Origin: JAENVT01 sp963773085
GTDB taxonomy: Bacteria > Actinomycetota > Acidimicrobiia > Acidimicrobiales > Ilumatobacteraceae
Direction: 5' to 3'
Assembly (NCBI GenBank): GCA_963773085.1
Contig: CAVYZS010000018.1
Span: 124,001 to 188,000, forward strand
Length of the DNA stretch: 64,000 nucleotides
Translations under genes and position numbers: made by a program
Shown here: piece by piece, positions 26,228 through 36,203 of the stretch
Layout: each line of letters starts with the position of its first letter
How positions within the stretch are numbered: position 1 is the first letter of the stretch
Notes under the pieces: model-generated
What the model was told of the DNA's origin: nothing
Seen by the model: only the letters and a program-made list of their open reading frames with translations
Databases searched by the model: none

Positions 26228-27400
26228 CGGCCCAGTGTACGGAAGGCTGCGCAGTGGTCTGGCGGCATCGGGCGCCTCCGCCCTGTGCGCCTTCGGCCGG
26301 GCTATCGCATCGAGGGCGGCGGCGATTGCTTCGTCGCGCTCTCTCGTGGCGTGCTGGTAGTGCAATGCCGCTCGCGCCGAGCTGTGCCCGACACGCGCCA
26401 TCAGCTCCTTGGTGCTCGCACCGGTCGACGCGGCAAGCGTGTTGCCGGTGTGGCGCAGGTCGTGGAAGCGCAAGCCTTCACAACCGACGGCCTTGCGCAC
26501 CGCGTTCCACTTGCCGTTCCAGTTGCCGCGCCGCAGCGGTGCACCCTTCGGGCCGGTGAACACGACCGCATCGGGTTCTGGCCCGACGTAGCGGCGCATG
26601 TGGTCGGCGAGCTCGTCGATGACGAACGCCGGCATGGTGATCGTGCGTCGGCCGGCATCGGTCTTCGGCGGGCCGAGCACCCTCGTTCCACCCGACAGCT
26701 CCAGGGCTTGCTCCACGACTTCGACCGTGCCGGCCTGCAGGTCGATGCGCTGCCGAGTGAGCGCCGTCAGCTCGCCCCACCGCAGCGACCCATAGGTGGC
26801 GAGCAGCACAAGCGCGCGCCAACGTGGATCGATCGCGGTGGAGAGCGCGTCGACCTGCGCGATCGTGGCGATATGTCGTTCGGGCGAACGTTCGGTGGCG
26901 GCGCCCTTGATGACGCACGGGTTCTTCACGATCAGCTCGTCCTCGACGGCCGTGTTCAGGATCGTGCGCAGCAACCGGTAACACTTCGCCGCGGTCGTCG
27001 GTGCGAGGCCGGCCTCCTGGACGAGGTTGGCGAACCAGACGCTGACCTCGGCCGTCGACAGCTTGGAGAGCTCCCGCCGGCCGAGCGCCGGGACGATGTG
27101 GTTGTCGAGCTGGCTGCGGTACAGCTCGACCGTGCGGATGCGCAGGTTGTGGCGATGCGCCAGCCAACGGTTGGCGTAGGCCTCGAGGGTGACCTTGCCG
27201 TTGCGAGGGTCGACCCAGCCGCCGCGCTGCTGGTCGGCGCCGGCGAGCAGCAGCGCACGCTCGGCGTCGGCCTTGGTGCGGAACGAACCGAGCGACACGT
27301 GCTTGCCGTCGCCCACGTAGGCGCGAGCGCGCCACGTGCCGGAGCGGTTCTGGATGACCGCCCCGCTCTCGGGTGCTCGGCGCTCGCGCTTGCGTGGCAC
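25847..27400 (-). CDS. tyrosine recombinase (integrase) in frame with an MNT nucleotidyltransferase domain
   Basis: A continuous 517-codon frame. Residues ~1-385 are a phage-type integrase: an N-terminal AP2-like arm-binding part (SGTWRARAYVGDGKHVSLGSF), a SAM-like core-binding domain, and the catalytic domain with R (GSLRWGELTAL), HxxR (FHDLRHTGNTL), H (VGHSS) and Y (ALHYQHAT). After a ~35-residue linker, residues ~392-517 are a minimal nucleotidyltransferase (VILFGSVARGDDGPDSDIDLLVVF: GSxxxG...DxD). An internal ATG at 26227 could start the MNT protein on its own (126 residues). So this is either a true fusion or an integrase that lost its stop codon. The HEPN gene follows at once. Start is GTG at 27400, 156 bp from attR. 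Confidence 0.8.
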   Translation of the reverse strand: MPRKRERRAPESGAVIQNRSGTWRARAYVGDGKHVSLGSFRTKADAERALLLAGADQQRGGWVDPRNGKVTLEAYANRWLAHRHNLRIRTVELYRSQLDNHIVPALGRRELSKLSTAEVSVWFANLVQEAGLAPTTAAKCYRLLRTILNTAVEDELIVKNPCVIKGAATERSPERHIATIAQVDALSTAIDPRWRALVLLATYGSLRWGELTALTRQRIDLQAGTVEVVEQALELSGGTRVLGPPKTDAGRRTITMPAFVIDELADHMRRYVGPEPDAVVFTGPKGAPLRRGNWNGKWNAVRKAVGCEGLRFHDLRHTGNTLAASTGASTKELMARVGHSSARAALHYQHATRERDEAIAAALDAIARPKAHRAEAPDAARPLRSLPYTGPMSVQHFVDEQGRYDGKTLQELWPSVVDEVVRAVDPAEVILFGSVARGDDGPDSDIDLLVVFEHIEPAEKRPMMARIRSAIETFAPVDVIVTDSVEMAERHDDVGSILYWPSREGRPVYRRASVQAV

Positions 27401-27555
27401 AGAGCCATCCTACGGCCCGTCGCGGCATTGGCGCGGCATTCAGAATGGCGTGTAGGGGTCTGCGAGGCGAACTGCGGTCGAATTATGACACCATCTACGT
27501 GGTATTATCCACATTCGACGCTGGCCAGCAGCCCATCGCATAACGTTTTTATAAA

Positions 27556-27589
27556 CTGGCTATGCAGATTCGATTCCCGTCACCCGCTC
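27556..27589 (+). other. attR: duplicated tRNA-Gly 3' end, right island boundary
   Basis: Repeats the tRNA-Gly 3' end (anticodon-stem 3' side through the acceptor) with two substitutions; the final 21 bases are identical to 12917-12937. There is no 5' half, so it is not a tRNA gene. The preceding ~75 bases are AT-rich, as is common next to recombinase core sites. Confidence 0.85.
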
Positions 27590-27693
27590 TCCGTAACGGT
27601 GCCCCTCCCGCGCTGAGAAGTATTCGGTATCAGGCACGATTCGATTCGCTCTATCATTTGCGCCGAAAATTCAAACTCGGCGTGGGGGCACCT

Positions 27694-29007
27694 ATGGACC
27701 AGCGCAGTCGACTCGAAGGCGTGTCATCAGGATCTCCGACTTCGTCGACCCCGCTGGTCGAAGAAGATCCACAGATCGGGTCCAGCGGACTTGACGCCAT
27801 GGTCCAGGACGGGCCCGAAACGGACGAACAGGCCACGCAACTCGCTCAGTCGGCGCCTCCTCCTCCAGCGCCTACAAACCGGCGGTGTGTCGATGCCCAA
27901 CCGCGGCACGGACTTCATCAGACCGGGCCCAGTCCGCTGACCGTCATCGTTCCGATTCGTTGGTTCGGCAAGATCTGGCTGCTCGTGGTGATGACGTTGG
28001 CGAAGGTGATCTACAAGCGCTTCTTCCGCGACGTGCAGCGCATGAACGTCGTCTACGCGATGCAGTGGAGCATTCTGAGGCCGTTCGCTACTCGATCGAA
28101 CCGCCTCGGCTACGAGCACCGACCCCACCTCCTCTTCGAGACCAACTTCGAGGGTGGCTGGGACGAATACATCGAGGGCTTCGCTCGCGCGGTACCGGGT
28201 GGCATGTTCGCCTTGTTCGGGCAAACAGTCGGCTACCCGGGACTGAAGAACAACGCCAATGCGTTTGTCGAATACGTTCGGCGTTACGACTACGCTGCCG
28301 ACTTCTACTACTCGGCGTATCAAGCCGACTTGATCACCATTCTCCGCTCGCTGAGGGTCTATTCCGTAGGCGCGGAGCAGGCCGGGGCGGACCCTGAGGC
28401 GAAGCTCGCTGAGCCACTGAAGATCAGGAATCGGTGGCGGATCAAGTCTCCCAGGCAACTCGAGGTCGTTGTTCCGATCCGACCTGGTCGCGCAGAATGC
28501 GTCCGCCGCGAGGTGCGAGACAACGAGGATCGCTTGTTCAGAGCTCTCACGTACGCCAGCCGAATCCATTTCGCGAGGCTGCTCGTCCTCGATTTTCCGA
28601 GCGGCTCGTACCTCGTCATGACTGCGACGTACGACGCCGGGCAGCGATTCCGTCGAGGAACATCGCCAGGGGGCAGGCAACGGCGACGAGCCAATCGAAA
28701 TCTCAGGGTCGCCCTCGCTGAACTCGCGGCCGCAGCAGCGCATCTCCCCGCCGCCGAGGGGACTAGTCCCGGGTTCGTCGAACCGGACCCGATCCGGGCC
28801 GTCCTACGAGATTGCGTCGACTACCCGGCGGCGATCGGCGACGACGCCCGCGACGTCAACGCCGTCATCGCCTACCTGCTGGCGCATCGACACGCCCCGA
28901 ACAGGTTCGGGGTGCTGCGGTACTGCGCCTATCCGGATCGGTCGGTCACACAGGTGCGCATTGCTGTCGACTTGCCGCCAGGGCGCGACCACGAGGACTC
29001 GGCATGA
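27694..29007 (+). CDS. uncharacterised protein of a peroxidase/P450 operon
   Basis: About 437 residues. I start it at the ATG at 27694 because the longer frame begins inside attR. The first ~85 residues are low-complexity. Then a membrane-like helix (WFGKIWLLVVMTLAKVIYK) precedes a conserved-looking block (YEHRPHLLFETNFEGGWDEY, GGMFALFGQTVGYPG, YDYAADFYYSAYQ) and a second half with a similar RVAYS/RIHFARLLVLDFPSG pattern. This may be a duplicated ferredoxin-like (Dabb/peroxidase-type) fold, but I do not recognise the family. The stop overlaps the ATG of the Dyp peroxidase gene (ATGA), so the two are coupled. Confidence 0.6.
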   Translation: MDQRSRLEGVSSGSPTSSTPLVEEDPQIGSSGLDAMVQDGPETDEQATQLAQSAPPPPAPTNRRCVDAQPRHGLHQTGPSPLTVIVPIRWFGKIWLLVVMTLAKVIYKRFFRDVQRMNVVYAMQWSILRPFATRSNRLGYEHRPHLLFETNFEGGWDEYIEGFARAVPGGMFALFGQTVGYPGLKNNANAFVEYVRRYDYAADFYYSAYQADLITILRSLRVYSVGAEQAGADPEAKLAEPLKIRNRWRIKSPRQLEVVVPIRPGRAECVRREVRDNEDRLFRALTYASRIHFARLLVLDFPSGSYLVMTATYDAGQRFRRGTSPGGRQRRRANRNLRVALAELAAAAAHLPAAEGTSPGFVEPDPIRAVLRDCVDYPAAIGDDARDVNAVIAYLLAHRHAPNRFGVLRYCAYPDRSVTQVRIAVDLPPGRDHEDSA

Positions 29008-30369
29008 GCACCTTGGAACTGGACGACATCCAGGCCGACGTGGCTGTGCAGTACCCGGGATGGGGCATCACGTACTGCTTCTACAAGTTGCAACGCCACG
29101 GCCGGATGGTCGCGGATCCGGGCATCGCCGCCACGGTGCTCAAAAACTTGGCACACTCAGTCACCAAGAGTGGACAGGTTCGGAGCAACACAACCTCGAC
29201 GCTGACCGTCGGTTTCACAGCAGCTGGTCTCGAAGCCATCGGCGTGTCGACGGACACGATGACCACCCTCCCCGACGCCTTCGTCGATGGGATGTATCGA
29301 CGGGCTGACAAGCTCGGTGACGACACTGCCAGTTGGGACGCCGACTTCAAGAACAACCACATCGACATCGTCGTCGTTCTTCGATACACGAGCGTCGAGG
29401 CCAGAGACGACGCTCGCAAAGCCCTGTCCAACGTCTTCTCCGACAAATTCGCGACGGAGAAGTTCGACCTCGACGCACAGCTCATCGACTCCGACGGCGC
29501 GTCTGACAGAAGTCGAGGGCGACGGCGGGTACGAGCACTTCGGATTTCGCGACGGCATCTCCAACCCCGTGGTCGAGGGCGCTCCGATCGCGATGACGCC
29601 AGGCAACGGCGTCCTCGATTCTCGGCCGACGTTCTTGTGGTTCTGGAGGAAGAAACCCTGGCGTTGGCGGCCGATACGGGCCGGAGAGTTCCTACTGGGA
29701 TATGCCGACGAAATGGGCGAGATGGCAACGATCCCACACAACGCCCACCTCATCCGTAATGGCACCTACCTCGTGGTCCGCAAGCTCGAGCAGAACGTCG
29801 CCGAGTTCAAGTCGTACTTCGGCTCGGTCGTCGACGACGACGACGATGGGGCCGCCCGCGCCGTCGGGAGGAAGCGCGACGGCACGCCGCTCTGTCCAGT
29901 CGACACCCCCACAGGAGACAATGGATTTCTCCTGAAGCCCGACGAGCGCGACGTTGCCAGCTCCCACATCCGCCGGATGAACCCGCGAAACACCATGGAC
30001 ATGGCAGATCTGGTGGTGCGTCGCCATCGGATCATCAGGCGCTCGATGCCGTACACCTCGACCGACGGAACCGGAAGTCGCGGGTTGATCTTCAGCTGCT
30101 ATCAGGCTGACATCGGCCGACAGTTCGAGTTCATCCAGACGCAATGGTTGAACTCAGGCCGCAGGCTCCCACCGGGCGCGACTCCTGACGTTTTCAGCGC
30201 CGCCGCCAACTCCGACTCCGTCGATCCCACGGGCTCCGTGAAGGCCGGTGGGGCGTCCGACAAGCATCTGGCCAGCTTCGTCACCTCGCGCGGCGGCGAG
30301 TACTTCCTCGTGCCGGGCATCGCGGGTCTGTCATGGCTCGCACACGTCGCCTCTCAGGAGCAGAAATGA
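29004..30369 (+). CDS. Dyp-type haem peroxidase, one frameshift
   Basis: The family signature GxxDG appears as FGFRDGISNP (about residue 180). The N-terminal part (ELDDIQADVAVQYPGWGITY; FTAAGLEAIGV) and the C-terminal part (HIRRMNPRNT, RRHRIIRRSMPY, RGLIFSCYQADIGRQFEFIQ, GGEYFLVPGI) are typical of the long Dyp class. The two parts lie in adjacent frames joined near 29505 (DSDGA then LTEVEGDGGYE), one extra base. Dyp peroxidases oxidise dyes, phenols or bound cargo. No export signal is present. The ATG overlaps the previous stop, and the stop overlaps the ATG of the P450 gene, so all three are translationally coupled. Confidence 0.82.
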
Positions 30370-31946
30370 CCTCCTTCGACATCGTCGACTTCGTCGCGAA
30401 CGCGTCGAAGTGGGTCGGATTGGCGATTGTCTTCGGCGTCGTGGTGCTGGTGTTGTTGCGGCTCAGCATCACGGTGGTTCGACTGCTCGTGCATCTGCTG
30501 ATGCGCCTTCGATCGTTTCTCGATCGCTGGTCCCAACGGCTGTTCGCGTACACGGCGGCGCGCGGCGCGCGTGCTCTCGTCGTGTTTCGCAAACCCGGTT
30601 GGGGGCAGCGCGTCAACCGGGCGACGAAGTGGCTTCGCTGGATCCTGTACAAGCTGGCGGCCTACCCACGACGCTGGATGTTCGACCGGATCGTGTGTGG
30701 CAACGACGTCGTCAGGAGATCGCTCGACGATCCTGCGCTTCGTGTGATCTACACATCTCGACTCGACGCGCTCGGCGTGCACGTGGCATTGGGCGAAGAT
30801 GTCGTCTCGCGGAGCAAGGCGGCGCGTCATGAGTTGGAGATCCTCCGCAACTCGATCGACCTCAGGATCCTGTTCGACGAGGTGGACCGAGTCGCCCTGT
30901 CCGCGGTGAACGCCGCGACTGTCGCCAAGGTCAGGGCCAATGCCCGACTCGATGTGGTCAAGGACTTGATCGTGCCGGCCAGCACCCGGGCGATGGGAAC
31001 CTTCCTCGGCCTCGACCCGGACCGGGCCGTCGACGTGTACGGGTGGGCTGAACTGGCTCTGTTCCAGGTCTTCCTCAACCCGAACCGGCCAGCAGGGGTC
31101 CACGACTGGTTGGCGGAAGACAGTGCCCGAGACGCCCGCAACTTCTTCGAGGCGTGCCTCAACCAGGAGTACACCGACGCGAGCACCGCCTTGCGACGCG
31201 GCACCGGTCTGCTGCATCAGGCTGATCCAGCAAGGCGGCCAGGTGCGTCGCTCGATGACGAGCGGGCCGGGCAGATGATGGGATTCGCGCTCAGCCTCGG
31301 GCCGCACCTGGCGTGGACGACATCGCTCGTCGTCGACGAAATGCTTCGGCACCCGAGTCACTACCGGAAGGTGTTCAGCCGAGTCGATCCATCGGAGAAT
31401 GAGCGCGACGATTGGCAGAAGCGGGCGGAGCGTCTTGTGCTCGAGTCGATCCGGTTCAACCCTCCCGGTCCGGGCGTCATACGCACGTGCGACAGCAAGC
31501 ATGTGATTCCGGGGTGTCTGGCCGAGCGTCGACAGGTCGGAGCCGGCAATGTGTTGGTGTTCACACGCTCCGCCGACTTCGACCCGACACACACGCCAGG
31601 CGCGTTGCGGTTCAACCCGGATCGGTTCGATCCGGCTTGGTGCGAGAAGCGCGGAGCAGACACAGGAACCTGGTCACCTCTGGCCTTCAGCGGCGGACGT
31701 CACGAGTGCATCGGAAAGGTTCTCGCGCCGCAACTGATGGTTCGGATGCTGGCTCCGTTGATGTCGCGAATCGACCTCGACCGAGCTGCGGGCGCATCCG
31801 GGCGGCTCTCGTACAAGCTCCCGAAGTGGTCACCGATGCGCGAAGCGGGGTCCTGGCCGTTTCCCACTTCGCTCACCGTGACCTTCAAGCCGGGCACGTT
31901 GTTGACCGATCGACGCTCGCTGCTCGTCAGTGCGCCGAGGCGGTAA
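30366..31946 (+). CDS. cytochrome P450 with N-terminal membrane anchor
   Basis: About 526 residues. Residues ~15-50 contain one or two hydrophobic helices (WVGLAIVFGVVVLVLLRLSI), unusual for bacterial P450s, which are mostly soluble. The K-helix ExxR is LESIRFNPPGPGV, and the haem-Cys loop is FSGGRHECIG near residue 443. The central I-helix is divergent: no clear AGxDT is seen. The pairing with a Dyp peroxidase recalls peroxidase-P450 fatty-acid oxygenases such as fungal PpoA, but here they are separate proteins. The end overlaps the convergent sigma-factor gene by 20 bases. Confidence 0.85.
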   Translation: MTSFDIVDFVANASKWVGLAIVFGVVVLVLLRLSITVVRLLVHLLMRLRSFLDRWSQRLFAYTAARGARALVVFRKPGWGQRVNRATKWLRWILYKLAAYPRRWMFDRIVCGNDVVRRSLDDPALRVIYTSRLDALGVHVALGEDVVSRSKAARHELEILRNSIDLRILFDEVDRVALSAVNAATVAKVRANARLDVVKDLIVPASTRAMGTFLGLDPDRAVDVYGWAELALFQVFLNPNRPAGVHDWLAEDSARDARNFFEACLNQEYTDASTALRRGTGLLHQADPARRPGASLDDERAGQMMGFALSLGPHLAWTTSLVVDEMLRHPSHYRKVFSRVDPSENERDDWQKRAERLVLESIRFNPPGPGVIRTCDSKHVIPGCLAERRQVGAGNVLVFTRSADFDPTHTPGALRFNPDRFDPAWCEKRGADTGTWSPLAFSGGRHECIGKVLAPQLMVRMLAPLMSRIDLDRAAGASGRLSYKLPKWSPMREAGSWPFPTSLTVTFKPGTLLTDRRSLLVSAPRR

Positions 31947-32532
31947 GGATGCGATCGAGACGGTCCAGGGACCTCGCTCTGAACGCACCGATCGATCCCA
32001 CCGCACAGCCGAGTGACTTGGCAACCTCGGTGTACGCCGGCGCCGGCTGGTACATCACGGTCAGTCCGAGCACGGCCTGGTCGCGCGCCGGCAACTTGCG
32101 GAAGGCGCGTCGCACCTCGGTCGACTCCTCAGCCTGGATCGCCGCCTCCTCCGGCCCCGCGAACTGCGCCTGAGGCGCCTGCGCGAAACGATCAACGTCG
32201 ACCGTGCCACGGGTCCGAATCGCCCACGCGCGTCGTTGAGCGGTGGTGCGGATCCAGCCGGGCAGCGCCTCGGGAGTCCTGATGGTGGGAAGGTACTTGA
32301 ACAACATCAACCAGGTGTCCTGGGCGAGATCGTCGGCTGTCGCCTTGTCCAGGCCACAGTCCTGGGCGCAGCGATTGACCAGGCTGCCGAAGCGGCGTGT
32401 GATCTCGCCGAAGGCGTCGTCATTGCCATCGAGCGCGAGCGCGCACAGGTCCGACAACGCGAGATCGGCGAGGTCCCTGGAACGAGGTCGACGGGACCGA
32501 ACGGATGGTGTTGGTGTGAGGGTGGCGTGCAT
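31927..32532 (-). CDS. ECF-type RNA polymerase sigma factor
   Basis: 201 residues with region 2 (DDAFGEITRRFGSLVNRCAQ, then DDLAQDTWLMLFKYLPTIRTPEALPGWIRTTAQRRAW) and region 4 (EVRRAFRKLPARDQAVLGLT, YTEVAKSLGCAVGSIGAFRARSLDRL). No anti-sigma gene is adjacent. It is convergent with the P450 operon and divergent (165 bp) from the SARP-type regulator. Confidence 0.85.
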   Translation of the reverse strand: MHATLTPTPSVRSRRPRSRDLADLALSDLCALALDGNDDAFGEITRRFGSLVNRCAQDCGLDKATADDLAQDTWLMLFKYLPTIRTPEALPGWIRTTAQRRAWAIRTRGTVDVDRFAQAPQAQFAGPEEAAIQAEESTEVRRAFRKLPARDQAVLGLTVMYQPAPAYTEVAKSLGCAVGSIGAFRARSLDRLDRILTASAH

Positions 32533-32697
32533 GCGCCGGATCGTCGAACCGGGCGGCAGACACTCGGTCGACGTTCGGTCGACACCGCAGCCGCGGTGAC
32601 AGCGGGCACACCGCTGGCATCGCTACGGGAACCGTCACCGCAGCCAGATACGACAATTTCGCCGCAGCATGGGCCATCCATGGAGTAGAACATCCGC

Positions 32698-35600
32698 GTG
32701 GTGATCCACGTTCTGGGTCCGCTGAAACTGACCGACGCTGACCGGCCCGTTCCTCTCGGACCGCCTCGGGTGCGGCGGGCGATGGCGCGGCTCGTGGTCG
32801 ACCGTGGCCGCTTTGTGTCGGTCGACGCCCTGACGGACGCAATCTGGGATGACAGCGCGGCGCCCAAGCGACCGGACAAGGCAGTCCAAGACATCATCGT
32901 CGACCTCCGCCATGCGCTCGCGGGGGTGGGTTCGGATTCGATCGACACCAGGCCCGACGGACGCGGCTATCGCATTCGGCTCAACACCACCGAGCTCGAT
33001 GCGAACCTCGTGACCAGAGAGGTTGGCGACGGACGAACATCATTTGATCAAGGCGACCTGGTCAGGGCGGCTGCGCTGTTCAGCGCGGCACTCGAGCGGT
33101 TCGAAGGCAACCCGTACGAGGAGTACGCCGACGAGGAGTTCGCCCGAGCAGAGATTGATCGCCTGGAGGAGCTGCGCTGGGCCGCCATTGAAGGCGAGCT
33201 GGCAGCGACCGTCGGAATGGGTCAACCGATCGATCTCGCGGCCCTACCCGGTCTGGCGGCCGAGCAGCCGACGAGATGGCGACTGTGGGCCGCATGGATG
33301 TTGGCCTTGTACGCCGATGGCCGCCAGGCGGACGCTCTCACGGTCTTTCAGCAAGCGAGTGAACAGTTTGCCGAGCGAGGTCTCGAGCCACCTCGTGAAC
33401 TGCGCCTCATCGATCAGCGCATCGCCGCCGACGACCGCACACTGACCGATCGCAGCCGAGGTTCACCTTTCGTGTCTCCCCGCAATCGGCAGCTTCCCGG
33501 GATACTCGCTGAATCGTTGCGATCGACGCTGGTAGGGCGCGATCTCGTCGATCGCGTCGCTCCAGCAATCGTGGGGACGCTGCCTGGCAGGCGCGCCGTG
33601 CCTCGTCACGATCTGCGGCGAGGAGGGGGCAGGCAAGTCGTCGTTGGCGGCTTCGTTTGCGCGGGCGACCGCCGCCGGTGGCGGTCTGGTGCTGGCCGGG
33701 CGCGCCCACACCACCCCCACTGGCTCCTACCAGCCGGTTGCTGATGCCGTCGGAACCCATCTCCGCGGCCTCGACCCGGAGACAGCCGATGGGATCATCG
33801 AGAACCCCGAGTTCTCGCCGCTGCTGCGCCTTCTCCCATCGATCTCGCCCCTGCCCCAGACTCCACCCGGCGACGCGAATGCCGAACGCCAGGCCATGTT
33901 CACGTCCATCGGGGCATACCTCCGTTACCTGTGCGAAGACCAACCCGTTCTGCTGGTGCTCGACGATCTGCAATGGATCGACGCGGCGAGTGCTGAGCTG
34001 GTCGGGCACCTCATGCAGACGTTCGCCGTTGGTCAGCGGCTGCTCATGCTGCTCGTCCACCGCGACGACGACGCCGCTTCAATTCAGCCGTTGACCGAGG
34101 TCCTCGCGATCGCCGCGCGACTCAATCCGGCCCGTATCAGGCTTGGCGGCTTGGACTCGGAGGATCTTGTCGAGTTGTTGCAACAGAAGCTGCCGGGAGT
34201 CAGAGGTGCGCAACGCCTGGGTCAGGAGATCCGCCAGCTCACCGAGGGCAATCCTCTCTTCGTCGATGAGGTCCTTCGGCAGCTGCACGAACTCGATCTT
34301 GCCGGGGTCCCGATCGACCTGACGACGCTCGATCACCTGGCCGTACCCGAGGGGATCCGCGCCGTCGTGTATCGCCGCCTCGGTGCGCTGACCACTAGCG
34401 CAGTGACCATCCTTTCTGCCGCCGCGGTCATCGGACGGCGGTTCTCGATCGGGCTTCTCGAACGTCTCGGGCTCGGTGGGCGCGACCAACTTCTCGATGT
34501 ACTGGACGAGGGGGTTCGCGCCGGACTCGTCATCGACGACGTCGAAGTCGGGCCGGAGTTGGCGTTCCGGCACGCCTACTACCAGACCATCCTCACCGAC
34601 CGAATGCTCACAGCGCGACGTGCCGATCTCCACGCCCGCATCGCCGATGCCTTACGAGTCGAACCTCGCGACGCGAACGAGCGAATCGTTGCGAATCACC
34701 TCTTGGCCGCGGGAGACGCCGCCGACCTGCGGATCACCCAACGGACAGTCTGCGACGCCGCGGTGAATGCAGCGCGACAACTCGACTTCGCCGAATCACG
34801 TGGTCTCCTCGATCGCCTGGAAGCAGTGCTGCGCCAGCCGCAGGTGCCGGATCGCACACTCCTCGCCCGACTCGGCATCACGCGAGCCAGCGTCGAGCGC
34901 CTGTCCGGTGACGTCGCGGCCACCAAAGAGGCAGCGATCGACGCATGGAACGAGGCAAGTGAGGCCGGCGACCTCGACACGCTCGTCGCCGCCGCCATCG
35001 AGCACGCCACATTTGGAGGCGAGGCGGCAGCCGACCCGACGTCGCTGAGCCTGCTGCACCGCAGTCTCGAACGCGTCACCGACGACGGACAACGTACCCG
35101 CCTGCTCGCCCGTCTCGCCTACCACCATGCGATGTGGTCGCCAGGGAGCGACGTTGCTGTGGATACCGCTACCGAGGCGCTCGCGCTGGCCGAACAACTC
35201 GCCGATCCCGCAGTTCTGTGCGTGTCGCTGTGGGCGTCGGCCGCGGCCGTGCAGGGAGACGCGCAGCCCGAGAAGCGTCTCGCACTCGGTCGGCGGCTGA
35301 TCCTGATCGCTGAGGAGTCGCACGACGACAGAGCCGTCGCCAACGGGCTGCGGATCGTAGCACTGAGTTCTCTCGAATGTGGCGACGTTGCCCGTTTCGA
35401 CGCGTCCGTGTCGAAGATGTCCGAGGTCGCCGACAGGGCCAGGTCGTGGATGTACCACGCCGACGTCGCTCGCTGGCGGGCGATGAGCGAAATGAACCGT
35501 GGCGATTGGAGCTCGGCTCGGTCGGAGATGGAACGTCAGCGAACGTCGGGCGGCGACGTCGCCATCTACCCGGCCAGCTACGCCGCGCAACGACTGATGC

Positions 35601-36187
35601 TCCATCGTGACGTCGGTGAACTCGACGGCGCTCGACGTTTCGCGGAGGCAGCGGTCACCACCTTGTCGGACCTTCCCGCACTCGGCGCCTTTCGAGCGGC
35701 CCTCAGCCTCATTGCCTCGGAGATGGGAGACGCGACCACGAGTGAGGAGCATTTTCGAGACCTGGTCGCTGATGATCATCGGCTCCTCGAGCCAGGGCGC
35801 ACGTACTCGACCGCGGTCGCCATGCTCTCGGAGGTCGCGACCCGGGCCGACCACCGCGACGCGGCGAGCGGCCTGCTCGCGGCAATCGAGCCATACCGTG
35901 GCCTCCTCATCGTGGCGTCGTGGGGTGAGGTCTGTCTCGGCGCAGCAGACCGATACCGCGGGATGCTCCTCGGTCTGCTCGGCCGCGACGAAGAGGCAAT
36001 CGCCGCGCTTCATCAAGCCGTGTCACTGGAGGAATCGATCGGGGCCCGAGCATTGACGGCCCGATCGTTGTGGTGGCTCAGCCAGGCGTTGGATCGTGCC
36101 GGACGCGACGATGAATCGGCCACGACTCGCGGTCTGGCCGAAGCCGTGGCATCAGAACTGAAGATGCATCTCGCCCCGATCGGGTAG
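32698..36187 (+). CDS. SARP/BTAD-type large ATPase transcriptional regulator, one frameshift
   Basis: About 1,160 residues over two frames. The N-terminus (VIHVLGPLKLTDADRPVPLG) is an OmpR-like winged helix, followed by a bacterial transcriptional activation domain (residues ~100-245). An AAA/STAND ATPase follows: Walker A VTICGEEGAGKSS and Walker B LLVLDDLQWIDAAS. A long TPR-like helical tail makes up the rest. The break is near 33585: TLPGRR in one frame, GAPCLVTICGEEGAGKS in the next, one extra base. Such proteins activate secondary-metabolite or stress genes. The start is GTG at 32698 or 32701. Confidence 0.8.
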
Positions 36188-36203
36188 GACTCAGCGATTC
36201 AGA

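Noticed and set aside
27556..27589. Second tRNA-Gly gene
   Set aside because: Only the 3' half is present, with two substitutions and no 5' half; it is the att repeat.
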